From: Candidatus Methanophagales archaeon
GTDB lineage: Archaea > Halobacteriota > Syntropharchaeia > Alkanophagales > Methanospirareceae
Length of the DNA stretch: 33,743 bases
Assembly (NCBI GenBank): GCA_029241965.1
Contig: JAPWVK010000114.1
Span: forward strand, 1 to 33,743
Direction: 5' to 3'
Under the pieces are notes generated by a model that searched no databases, was not told where the DNA came from, and saw only the letters and a program-made list of their open reading frames with translations. Below, piece after piece: positions 18,373 to 26,648 of this stretch. The stretch's first letter is position 1, and each line of letters begins with the position of its first letter. Both the position numbers and the translations under genes were made by a program.

Positions 18373-18687
18373 TGACTGGGAAGAGTGAGATTTAGGATAA
18401 TGGTGGTTCGGAGAGATATGCGTGAGATGAAGGAGTGTTAACGGAATGTGTCTACCACCTTTAATAAGACTCTCTACAACATTGTGTGGGTAACTTTAAT
18501 TCCCCTCTGCTTTAGAAGTTGTCCCACAATTGATTTTGACCATAAAAATGGCGCTTCTTTTGGGGTTTAAAGCCCTGTTTGTCTTTCTTTTTCCGCTATT
18601 TTTGGATTGTTGGACAACCTCCTAATGCCTTCGCAAATTGCCGTATTTTTCTTTGAGTTCACGAAGAAAAGCCGCTCGATTTGTGGA

Positions 18688-18753
18688 CTACTTTTCACTC
18701 AGCTCTTCGCGAACTTTACGCTGATAATTTACAGCATCAAATTTCTTTTCCAT
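18688..18753 (-). pseudogene. Antitoxin remnant partnering PIN toxin
   Basis: MEKKFDAVNYQRKVREELSEK* then readable STNRAAFLRELKEKYGNLRRH beyond the stop. Confidence 0.5.
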
Positions 18754-18807
18754 GGATTACCTCCCTGGGGCTCCTAATCTCTAATATAGGATAGCCCAAC
18801 TTTAAGT

Positions 18808-18984
18808 TTACTGACTTTTCACACTTTCTGGAGCACCTTCAAGCTCTCGTCGAGTAAGATCCGATATAAAAGCAATTCTTAAGCCTTGTCGAATCTCCTC
18901 GAATAGTTGTATAGACCTCATAGAAAATTCTTCATCCTCGCATCCTCCCACGACTGATGTGTCAATATATATCCGTTGCTTCAT
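18808..18984 (-). pseudogene. PIN-domain toxin, truncated (58 aa)
   Basis: MKQRIYIDTSVVGGCEDEEFSMRSIQLFEEIRQGLRIAFISDLTRRELEGAPESVKSQ*; N-terminal third of a PIN protein only. Confidence 0.65.
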
Positions 18985-19031
18985 CTTGTCCTGCTCCTAT
19001 ATTAATCAAAGGCACGGAACCAGATACGCTC

Positions 19032-19050
19032 CGTTATACGCCGTTGCAGC
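19032..19050. repeat. 19-bp inverted repeat, left copy, flanking NDT/TIR-like pair
   Basis: cgttatacgccgttgcagc; reverse complement gctgcaacggcgtataacg matches 20189-20207 at 17/19. Confidence 0.75.
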
Positions 19051-19055
19051 CCCAT

Positions 19056-19718
19056 CTACTTTGTTTCTTCCTTTTTATATACCCATGGTGTAATTTTGCT
19101 CATGATGGTAATGTCAGTGCTATTAGCAATTATTTTTGGCAAAACAAATCCTTTTACCGCCAAAGCATCATCCATTGAAGGGAGTCCTCCTTGACTCCGC
19201 TCATTCTTTATAACCAGAGTCAAAAATTCTTCTTTGGAAGCCATTTCAACTTGAACACGCGTAGTTTGCTTAAATTCTTTGAAAATCTCCTTTGCATAAC
19301 GGTATAACTCTTCATATCTCTTGGAGAAAACGTTATGCAACGCATTGCCTAACTTTTTGAAAAATTCTGTATGTCTGTCAAGTTCGTAATGTATGAACTC
19401 ATAGTGTCTTATATCAGAGGGTGCTTCATCTACGGGATCTTTTGTAATTAAAATGACTTTCTTGCGATGAGCATGTGCTATCCCAAGTTCATACATTACA
19501 TTTGGATTACGACTTGAACAGTCAGCAATTATTACATCGGCACCCTGAATGAAGTTGTTGATCTTCTCAAGAATGGGTATTGTTAAAACTTGATCATCTG
19601 CTCTCTCGCATCGGAGGTTATGATGTTGCTCAAGATACTGCCTCATGTAAAGGTAGAAATAATGGAATTCTGGAGCAAAAGGCATGAGGACAAAACATAT
19701 GGGTGTTGTCTCTTTCAT
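19056..19718 (-). CDS. NDT/TIR-like (nucleoside deoxyribosyltransferase-fold) protein 2
   Basis: CFVLMPFAPEF...RADDQVLTIPILEKINNFIQGADVIIADCSSRNPNVMYELGIAHAHRKKVILITK. Confidence 0.75.
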   Translation of the reverse strand: MKETTPICFVLMPFAPEFHYFYLYMRQYLEQHHNLRCERADDQVLTIPILEKINNFIQGADVIIADCSSRNPNVMYELGIAHAHRKKVILITKDPVDEAPSDIRHYEFIHYELDRHTEFFKKLGNALHNVFSKRYEELYRYAKEIFKEFKQTTRVQVEMASKEEFLTLVIKNERSQGGLPSMDDALAVKGFVLPKIIANSTDITIMSKITPWVYKKEETK

Positions 19719-20140
19719 TTCTGCACCACCTCTTCACCTTTGCTCATGTATCGAGTAACCCAAGTCAGGATAGCCTGTTTTAATTCATCAGGTCGTGAAG
19801 GCTCATACACGAGGTAGAGATACCCAGCTATATCTGATGGAACACGTCCAACTTCACGCTGAACTATAAAAAGAATTGGCTTACTCAAAGCGTGTGCATA
19901 GCCAACTTCATACAATACATTGGGGTTACTCCGTGTCAAATCTGCAATGATGAGATCGGCACGTTCGATTGCTTGCTGCACAGCTTCAAATATGGTAGTC
20001 CCAAGTGGTATGGGCTCTTCAAACATAATGGGTTCGATTTCAACATCTCGTAAAGCATCGGCAATAATCCTGCGAATATTTCTGAAATCCTCTGAGAAAG
20101 GGGTTGTTATGAAGCATCTAAGACTTTTGCTTTCTTTCAT
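19715..20140 (-). CDS. NDT/TIR-like protein 1
   Basis: CFITTPFSEDF...IFEAVQQAIERADLIIADLTRSNPNVLYEVGYAHALSKPILFIVQ; ATGA overlap with the next gene. Confidence 0.75.
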   Translation of the reverse strand: MKESKSLRCFITTPFSEDFRNIRRIIADALRDVEIEPIMFEEPIPLGTTIFEAVQQAIERADLIIADLTRSNPNVLYEVGYAHALSKPILFIVQREVGRVPSDIAGYLYLVYEPSRPDELKQAILTWVTRYMSKGEEVVQK

Positions 20141-20188
20141 TCTATCCCTCCAAGGGAGTTAATTTGAGATATATCTTTTATATCTTTT

Positions 20189-20207
20189 GCTGCAATGGCG
20201 TATAGCG
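20189..20207. repeat. 19-bp inverted repeat, right copy
   Basis: gctgcaatggcgtatagcg, inverted relative to 19032-19050. Confidence 0.75.
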
Positions 20208-20211
20208 TTTC

Positions 20212-20273
20212 GCGTGTTTGCGAAGTGCCGAATGCATTTGCGTAAGCACCAAAGGTGCGAACCGCAAACACGC
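20212..20273. other. Long intergenic hairpin with 11-bp perfect arms
   Basis: GCGTGTTTGCG (20212-20222) / CGCAAACACGC (20263-20273), with inner gcaccaaaggtgc hairpin. Confidence 0.8.
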
Positions 20274-20294
20274 CGTTAAGTGAAGTGGCTGCTC

Positions 20295-21092
20295 TCATTT
20301 TTTAACCAGTTTATTAAGTTGTTCATCAAATGCACTTGATTTTAAAATTTCTCTTATGAAGGACACAGACCAAACTTTAGAAAGTCCCGTATTCTCTTCA
20401 AAAATAACACGAGGACGCCCTGTTTGAGTGCTTATGGCTACCTCCTGATAAGGAATATATTCCCCAATAATCCCTACAAATTTGCCACCTAATTGGTCTA
20501 CACCAATAGAAATTCCCTTATCGTCAAACCTTATAGGCGAGGGTTTGAGAAAAATAGGGCTACCACTATTTCCTGGGAAAGCAGAGGCATCTACATGAAA
20601 TGTTTTGTCTTCATTGATTATGCTTATTGTCCCACTTCTAATGATAGGAACAACTCTTTTTTGGAATTTGACACCAGGCTGATAGGATAGAAAGAAAACA
20701 TCGTAAAGCTCAAATAGGCTATCTGGAAGGAGGAACAAGTCGTCGGGAATTACTTTTACATCATCTTTCTGAAGGTCTAAACCAAAAGGAATGATAGCAA
20801 TATCAACTTCTGCATTCCGATGAAATATCCAATTGACTCCAGAAGTTCTCTTTATATCTTTTATAGAACGTGAGCTGATTCCTCCATCTTTCGAGTTAAA
20901 GAATGCAAGCATTTCATCATCTTGTAACTCGCCAGTTTTCATATCTACAACTACGTGTTTTGCAGTTAGCAGATGATAAATATTTTGAACGCTAACTAGA
21001 AATCCCGTAGCATAAAATTGGGGCTTTCCTTCATGGTCAATTTTCCCAAGAAAGACCACTGTTTTTTTGAATTCCTCTATCAGTTTCTTCAT
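20295..21092 (-). CDS. Trypsin-like serine protease
   Basis: Triad-like motifs: LLTAKHVV (His), EVDIAIIPF (Asp), PGNSGSPIF (Ser). Confidence 0.85.
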   Translation of the reverse strand: MKKLIEEFKKTVVFLGKIDHEGKPQFYATGFLVSVQNIYHLLTAKHVVVDMKTGELQDDEMLAFFNSKDGGISSRSIKDIKRTSGVNWIFHRNAEVDIAIIPFGLDLQKDDVKVIPDDLFLLPDSLFELYDVFFLSYQPGVKFQKRVVPIIRSGTISIINEDKTFHVDASAFPGNSGSPIFLKPSPIRFDDKGISIGVDQLGGKFVGIIGEYIPYQEVAISTQTGRPRVIFEENTGLSKVWSVSFIREILKSSAFDEQLNKLVKK

Positions 21093-21198
21093 TTCAGTTC
21101 ACCTCTTAGGCTGCCAATTTCACTTAACTTTGGTATATCTACATTGTGTATATACTCATTTTGGATGTATTTTCTAACTTCAGTCTTGATCCAACCAC

Positions 21199-23469
21199 TC
21201 ACTCCTTCTCATCCACCTCATCACCAAAACTAATCAAATCCAACTGTTTATACCCATCCCCGTAATTATCCTTAACACCCATCGTTTTACTTATTTTCAT
21301 AGTCGAATCCAACGCCCCACTCACCACAGCCCTTTTCCCCTCGAGTTCAAGTTGTTGAACCGGCTCAACGACAAATGTCTTCCTCTTTCTAAACTCTGCC
21401 CGTTTACCTTTATTCCACTGGTTCACCGGCCGCAAATAACCCACCACACGTGAATATACCTCAGCCTCCGCACCGCACTCCGGACAGGTATAATGCTCTC
21501 CCGCTATATATCCATGAGAAGGGCAGACACTAAACGTAGGCGTAAAGGTAAAGTACGGCAAATGATAGTTTTCGCAAACTTTACGAATCAACCCTCTAAT
21601 GACTTCAGGATCGTTAACCCGCTCACCTGCGAATACATGTAAGACCGTTCCGCCTGTATACTTCGTCTGAATAGTATCCTGCAAGTCCAACGCCTCGAAG
21701 ACATCATCCGTATAATTCACCGGTAGTTGTGTGGAATTCGTATAAAACGGCTCGGCTCCTGCCTTATACTCCTCTTCGTTTGCGCAGATTATTTCTGGAT
21801 TCTTCTCCTTGTCTATCTTCGCCAGCCTATACGAAGTACCCTCCGCGGGCGTAGCCTCCAGATTATAGTTATACCCCGTCTCCTTCTGGAATTCCAGTAA
21901 TTTATCACGCATAAAATCTAAAACCCTTAAGCTAAACTCTCGGGCTTTTTCCGATGCAATATTCTCTCCCAACAGATTCAAGCAGGCTTCATTCATACCC
22001 AGTAAACCAATCGTAGAGAAGTGGTTCTTCCAGTATTCACCAAAACGATCTTTTATGTTTCTCAAATAAAATTTTGTATAAGGATACAGATTTTCTTCCG
22101 TAAACTTCTCTAACACACCCCTCTTTATCTCCAGACTCTCCTTTGCCAGAACCATCAACCGTTCTAAAGAGGCGATAAACTCGTCTTCGTCTTTGGCTAA
22201 AAACCCAAGTCTTGCCATGTTAATCGTGACCACGCCAATGGCACCGGTTAATGGATTCGAGCCGAAAAGCCCGCCGCCTCTTACTTCTAACTCCCTATTA
22301 TCTATTCTTAACCTACAACACATGCTCCGGGCATCCTCCGGGTTCATATCAGAATTGATGAAATTACTGAAATACGGCACGCCGTATTTAGCGGTAAGTT
22401 GCCATAGACCATCCAAATTACTATTCTCCCAGTTAAAGTCCTTGGAAATATTGTAGGTAGGAATAGGAAAAGTAAATACCCTGCCTTTGGCATCACCCTC
22501 TGCCATTACTTCTAAAAACGCCCTATTGAACAACTCCATCTCCTCCTGGAAGTCCTTATACGTCTCGGTTTGTACCTCGCCACCAACAACCACGCCCTGG
22601 TCGGCATAGTATTCGGGTACCGCCAAATCTATGGTGATGTTCGTGAACGGGGTTTGGAATCCCACCCGGGTAGGGACATTTATGTTAAATACAAACTCCT
22701 GCAATGCCTGCTTCACCTCTTTATAGCTCAAGCCATCATATCGTATGAACGGGGCAAGAAGCGTATCAAAATTGGAGAACGCCTGCGCGCCAGCCGCCTC
22801 GCCCTGAAGGGTATAAAAGAAGTTTACCACCTGCCCTAAAGCGCTATGTAGATGTTTAGCAGGTTTGCTTTCTATCTTCCCCGGCGCCCCTTTGAATCCC
22901 TCTACCAATAGGTCAAAAAGGTCCCAGCCCACACAATAAACGGAAAGAAGATTTAAGTCGTGTATATGGAAATCGCCATTTAAATGCGCTTGCCTGACCT
23001 CAGGCGGGTAAATTTTAATCAGCCAGTAAATTTTACTTATTTCCGACGATACATAATTGTTCAAGCCCTGCAAAGAGAACGTCATATTGCTATTTTCGTT
23101 TACCTGCCAGTCAATCTTCTCTAAATATTGGTCAACCAGGTCAACATTCGCTCTGGCGGTAATCTCTCGTATGCCCGCATGCTGTTCTCGATAAATAATG
23201 TACGCCTTTGCCGTTTTGCGATATGGAGAAGATAATAGAATCTCCTCGACTACATCTTGTATCTCTTCCACCGTTGGCACATCACGAGGAATCGCCTGTT
23301 GTGCTAAATTCAAAACCTTAAGGCACAACTTCTGCGCTATCCCAGAATCAAATTCGCCGGTCGCCGCTCCTGCTTTTGCAATCGCGTTTGTAATCTTATC
23401 CACTTCGAATTTTACTAATCTTCCATCTCTCTTTTCAACCTTCTTGAACACAATATCTCGCCCCCTCAT
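21199..23469 (-). CDS. nrdD: Anaerobic (class III) ribonucleoside-triphosphate reductase
   Basis: N-terminal ATP-cone, CPSHGYIAGEHYTCPECGAEAEVYSRVVGYLRPVNQWNKGKRAEFRKRK (zinc site + glycyl radical loop). Confidence 0.95.
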   Translation of the reverse strand: MRGRDIVFKKVEKRDGRLVKFEVDKITNAIAKAGAATGEFDSGIAQKLCLKVLNLAQQAIPRDVPTVEEIQDVVEEILLSSPYRKTAKAYIIYREQHAGIREITARANVDLVDQYLEKIDWQVNENSNMTFSLQGLNNYVSSEISKIYWLIKIYPPEVRQAHLNGDFHIHDLNLLSVYCVGWDLFDLLVEGFKGAPGKIESKPAKHLHSALGQVVNFFYTLQGEAAGAQAFSNFDTLLAPFIRYDGLSYKEVKQALQEFVFNINVPTRVGFQTPFTNITIDLAVPEYYADQGVVVGGEVQTETYKDFQEEMELFNRAFLEVMAEGDAKGRVFTFPIPTYNISKDFNWENSNLDGLWQLTAKYGVPYFSNFINSDMNPEDARSMCCRLRIDNRELEVRGGGLFGSNPLTGAIGVVTINMARLGFLAKDEDEFIASLERLMVLAKESLEIKRGVLEKFTEENLYPYTKFYLRNIKDRFGEYWKNHFSTIGLLGMNEACLNLLGENIASEKAREFSLRVLDFMRDKLLEFQKETGYNYNLEATPAEGTSYRLAKIDKEKNPEIICANEEEYKAGAEPFYTNSTQLPVNYTDDVFEALDLQDTIQTKYTGGTVLHVFAGERVNDPEVIRGLIRKVCENYHLPYFTFTPTFSVCPSHGYIAGEHYTCPECGAEAEVYSRVVGYLRPVNQWNKGKRAEFRKRKTFVVEPVQQLELEGKRAVVSGALDSTMKISKTMGVKDNYGDGYKQLDLISFGDEVDEKE

Positions 23470-23570
23470 ACTTACATAGGGTATTATAACTTTTATATTT
23501 GCTTATGGATATATATTCTCACAGGAAACGCTGAAACGGTAAAAGCGCAAAATAAAGGAGGTGAGGGAAT

Positions 23571-23738
23571 ATGGGTAAATGCGAAATGTGCGGAAAAGAA
23601 GGTAGCCGGTTGGGAGCCAATCATAAAGAGCTTGGGCGTATTATGGTCTGCAGGGAATGCTGGTCAAAACTGTACGATAAAAACAGTATGACATGCAGTG
23701 TCGGCTCTTCTGGTGGCAGTTGCTCCTGCTGCCGGTAA
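23571..23738 (+). CDS. Small Cys-rich zinc-ribbon-like protein (55 aa)
   Basis: SD aaaggaggtg; MGKCEMCGKEGSRLGANHKELGRIMVCRECWSKLYDKNSMTCSVGSSGGSCSCCR*. Confidence 0.7.
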   Translation: MGKCEMCGKEGSRLGANHKELGRIMVCRECWSKLYDKNSMTCSVGSSGGSCSCCR

Positions 23739-23748
23739 AAATAAGCTA

Positions 23749-23861
23749 AACCACGAGATTTCACGAGACTCTTCCTGTGCTAAAAGAGAAAATAAGTTCT
23801 TTTGGTAAAGCTTTCCTTTTTTAAGAAACGAATTGTGGAAATCCGTGAAATCTTGTGGTTA
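23749..23861. repeat. Dispersed MITE-like element, copy 3
   Basis: aaccacgagatttcacgag ... ttgtggaaatccgtgaaatcttgtggtta. Confidence 0.7.
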
Positions 23862-24261
23862 TTTTGATGACGTTTCAAAAGATGCTTCCCTGTTTGTTTA
23901 TGGCACGGGGATGCAACAATGACCCAGGAATAGCGACAGTAAGAGCGATAGCAGAGGCTGCCTAGGCTTATGCGGGTAGAGAGTGCGCAGAGGGATATAG
24001 CGGAAGCGATATTAGTGAGTTTTCCTTTTCTGCGAACCGTTTTTGATAAAACTCTTCTTAAAATGTTTAAAGAAAGATGTTGTGGGAATCTCATGGGTTT
24101 TTGCGCTTCATCACCTGGCATTCGATGTTACGATTATTTATAAAAATCATATATAGCTAAACGATTGTGAAATATTTTAGTACTTCTCCATTGGAAGCAT
24201 CGGAAAAAACCGAAAAGTTTAAATACTCATAAAATCGTATGTTTATTAGGTGAGGAAATAA

Positions 24262-24522
24262 ATGGCAGAAGGACGTTGTTATGTGTGTAGTGAGATGTTT
24301 ACAGCAAAGGACAAGGACGCAGTAGTAGATACATTAGTGGCACATATGATGGAAGCGCATCATGGTTGGGTCAAGAGGGATGCGTTGCAGACGAAAAATA
24401 CGTTTGCGGAATGCCCCGTATGCGGGGCTGCTGTGGGTAAACTTTATGCCAAGTGCCCCAGTTGCGGTGCAGACCTCATAGAGCAATACGCAAGGAAGAC
24501 AGCTTCGGCATACGCACACTAA
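24262..24522 (+). CDS. Small zinc-finger protein (C2H2-like + zinc ribbon)
   Basis: CYVCSEMF...HMMEAHH and CPVCGAAVGKLYAKCPSCGADL. Confidence 0.75.
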   Translation: MAEGRCYVCSEMFTAKDKDAVVDTLVAHMMEAHHGWVKRDALQTKNTFAECPVCGAAVGKLYAKCPSCGADLIEQYARKTASAYAH

Positions 24523-24669
24523 AAAGTAAAGATAAGGAGTTAAGAAATGGGAGCTTCTCGCGAGTTCCCTTATTTTTTCCCCTCTTTTGTCTACTTCATT
24601 TATTTTACGTTTTTCGATTTAAGAGTTACAAGTTTGGCTTTTATACCGTAAAATTATAAAGGGAATAAA

Positions 24670-25113
24670 ATGGATAATTTAGATAAGAAGGTATTGAAAG
24701 AACTCCAGTTGGATTCTCGCATTTCTTTCACGAAGATCGCGCAGAAGATAGGCGTAAGCACCGCAACGGTAAGCGATAGAGTGAAGAAGCTAACGAAAAA
24801 AGGCATTATTTGTGGTTATACCGCCCTTATCGACACCTCTAAACTCGGCATGGTCACGGTAATCACGAAGATAAAAACCAAGCCGGGATATAATAGTATT
24901 CAAGAGGTGGGGGAAGCGGTAGCGGGAATGGCAGATACTTGTTGCGTTCACCATGTAACTGGCGATTGTGACCTGATTGTCATCTCTAAGTGCATGGGTC
25001 ATGATGAATGTGGAATTATTATCCAGAGGATAAAAGAAATCGAAGGTGTGGAAAGCATGGATGCAGAACTCGTGCTAAAAACGTTGAAGGAGCAACTCAA
25101 GGTTGAGTTGTGA
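24670..25113 (+). CDS. Lrp/AsnC family transcriptional regulator
   Basis: LDKKVLKELQLDSRISFTKIAQKIGVSTATVSDRVKKLTKKGIICGYTALID. Confidence 0.95.
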   Translation: MDNLDKKVLKELQLDSRISFTKIAQKIGVSTATVSDRVKKLTKKGIICGYTALIDTSKLGMVTVITKIKTKPGYNSIQEVGEAVAGMADTCCVHHVTGDCDLIVISKCMGHDECGIIIQRIKEIEGVESMDAELVLKTLKEQLKVEL

Positions 25114-25201
25114 GTGAATAGATTGCTGTTTCATCGTTGTAGTATCCACAAATATAAGTCTTTATTTATGGTAAGTTGTATTAACTAAGCAATTACAAAA
25201 T

Positions 25202-25342
25202 ATGGAAACGAGCATAAAATGTGGCAAATGCGGTAAGCCAATATCAGGAGAGGTTTACGAGTTCAAAGGTGTTAAGATATGTGAGGATTGCTATCTGGAT
25301 GCAGTAATAGCTTCTCAACCAAAATCATGCGCAATGAGATGA
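25202..25342 (+). CDS. Small Cys-rich (LIM/zinc-ribbon-like) protein, 46 aa
   Basis: METSIKCGKCGKPISGEVYEFKGVKICEDCYLDAVIASQPKSCAMR*; two CxxC pairs. Confidence 0.65.
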   Translation: METSIKCGKCGKPISGEVYEFKGVKICEDCYLDAVIASQPKSCAMR

Positions 25343-25448
25343 TGATATGATGTATGGAGATCGGGCAGGAGCGATGCACGTGGTGTAGAGAATGCCTAAG
25401 CCATAATCAACGCCCTTTCGTAATATGTGCAATCCGTGTAACAGCCTA

Positions 25449-26006
25449 TTAATCAGACCCTACACAATACGCTATAAAATCCTTGGATGGATATTCATGG
25501 ATTGTTGTAGCTATAATCTTTCCGGCACCGTATTCCGACACGACCAGAATCGCTCTTCCTTCCTGGTCGGTTAGTATTATCTCTCCTTCTGCGCCAATCT
25601 CTGTAAAGTAGCCATCACACAGGCATTCTTCTTTTTCCACTATCGCCGCTGCTTTATGCTCCTTCACCATCTCTATCGTTACCCGCCACTGCCCCTTCAC
25701 ATATTTGATTCTTATCGGAAGCCAGTTATAGACATCTTTATTTGAAAACGCACCAGAGACTAAAAGAGTCGCACCAGCCTTCACAAATTCTTTTATGTAT
25801 TCGCTGCTTGCTCTAAGTTCCTTTAATATCTTTGAATATAACTCATTCCCAAACCCTGCGGGCACAATTACGAACTTATAACCGGTAAAAGAAAAGAAAG
25901 GCGCTGCCAAGACTACTGGTGTTATTACCTCACAATCAAACCCACAATCCGTGAGATACCGCTTAAAAAATGTGCCTTTATCCCATAATAACGCAATTTC
26001 ACTCAC
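25449..26006 (-). CDS. GATase1/ThuA-like domain protein of unknown function, overlapping mcrC
   Basis: YKFVIVPAGFGNELYSKILKELRASSEYIKEFVKAGATLLVSGAF...; likely GTG start at 26006 overlaps the mcrC stop (ORF track start 26030). Confidence 0.6.
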   Translation of the reverse strand: MSEIALLWDKGTFFKRYLTDCGFDCEVITPVVLAAPFFSFTGYKFVIVPAGFGNELYSKILKELRASSEYIKEFVKAGATLLVSGAFSNKDVYNWLPIRIKYVKGQWRVTIEMVKEHKAAAIVEKEECLCDGYFTEIGAEGEIILTDQEGRAILVVSEYGAGKIIATTIHEYPSKDFIAYCVGSD

Positions 26007-26622
26007 TTGGCGTAAACTTGCCCTGCTCAATTTCCCGGAGGCACATCCTCACTTTACTCACGATTTCGTCGAGTTTCTCTTGAGGCACAGTCTCACGCCT
26101 AATAATGCCGGTTACGATACCCACGACTTTCCCCTGCGTCGCGCATTCTTTATTTCTCGTGCTCACTCCGATCTCCTCAAAATCCGCATATGTAACAGGG
26201 CTTTGGCAAAGAACAATAGACGGAATATTCACCTTCTTCAACACAAACCGTACTTTATAGACAAAATGCGCCTTTACGTTACCGTGATGTTCTATAAGTA
26301 GCTTATGTCGTCCGATTATATCTATCTCCTCTGGCTCCAATCCGAAAGCTACGCCATGTCCACCACCAGATGGTGCATCTCTCGGTGTGCCATCTCCGCC
26401 ATTCAATATTAGTTCACCTACGTTTACGCCTTTGTCGCGTAATTCGGTGGTTACTTCACAGACCGGCTTTGGCACATGCCGGGGTCCTGGCGACATTGCA
26501 ATCGCGATTACATCGTTTCGCCAGGCTTTCGCAAACGTACCGCGTTGCGCCATGCCACCACCTAATCCAAGCGCTTGCCCTTTTCTACATGCTACCAACT
26601 GCGTATCTCTACCAACTGCCAT
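25999..26622 (-). CDS. mcrC: Methyl-coenzyme M reductase operon protein C
   Basis: MAVGRDTQLVACRKGQALGLGGGMAQRGTFAKAWRNDVIAIAMSPGPRHVPKPVCEVTTELR...NVGELILNGGDGTPRDAP...HKLLIEHHGNV. Confidence 0.93.
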   Translation of the reverse strand: MAVGRDTQLVACRKGQALGLGGGMAQRGTFAKAWRNDVIAIAMSPGPRHVPKPVCEVTTELRDKGVNVGELILNGGDGTPRDAPSGGGHGVAFGLEPEEIDIIGRHKLLIEHHGNVKAHFVYKVRFVLKKVNIPSIVLCQSPVTYADFEEIGVSTRNKECATQGKVVGIVTGIIRRETVPQEKLDEIVSKVRMCLREIEQGKFTPSE

Positions 26623-26648
26623 TTTGTTTTAGTTTGCACTTTGCCGTT

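Noticed and set aside
23875-24010. Plus-strand ARGCNNDPGIATVRAIAEAA*AYAGRECAEGYSGSDI reading
   Set aside because: Protein-like with one stop, but no family recognised and too short to call a pseudogene.
23780-24121. 113-aa minus-strand ORF
   Set aside because: Starts or ends inside a MITE-like repeat, has no domain signature and no RBS I could see.
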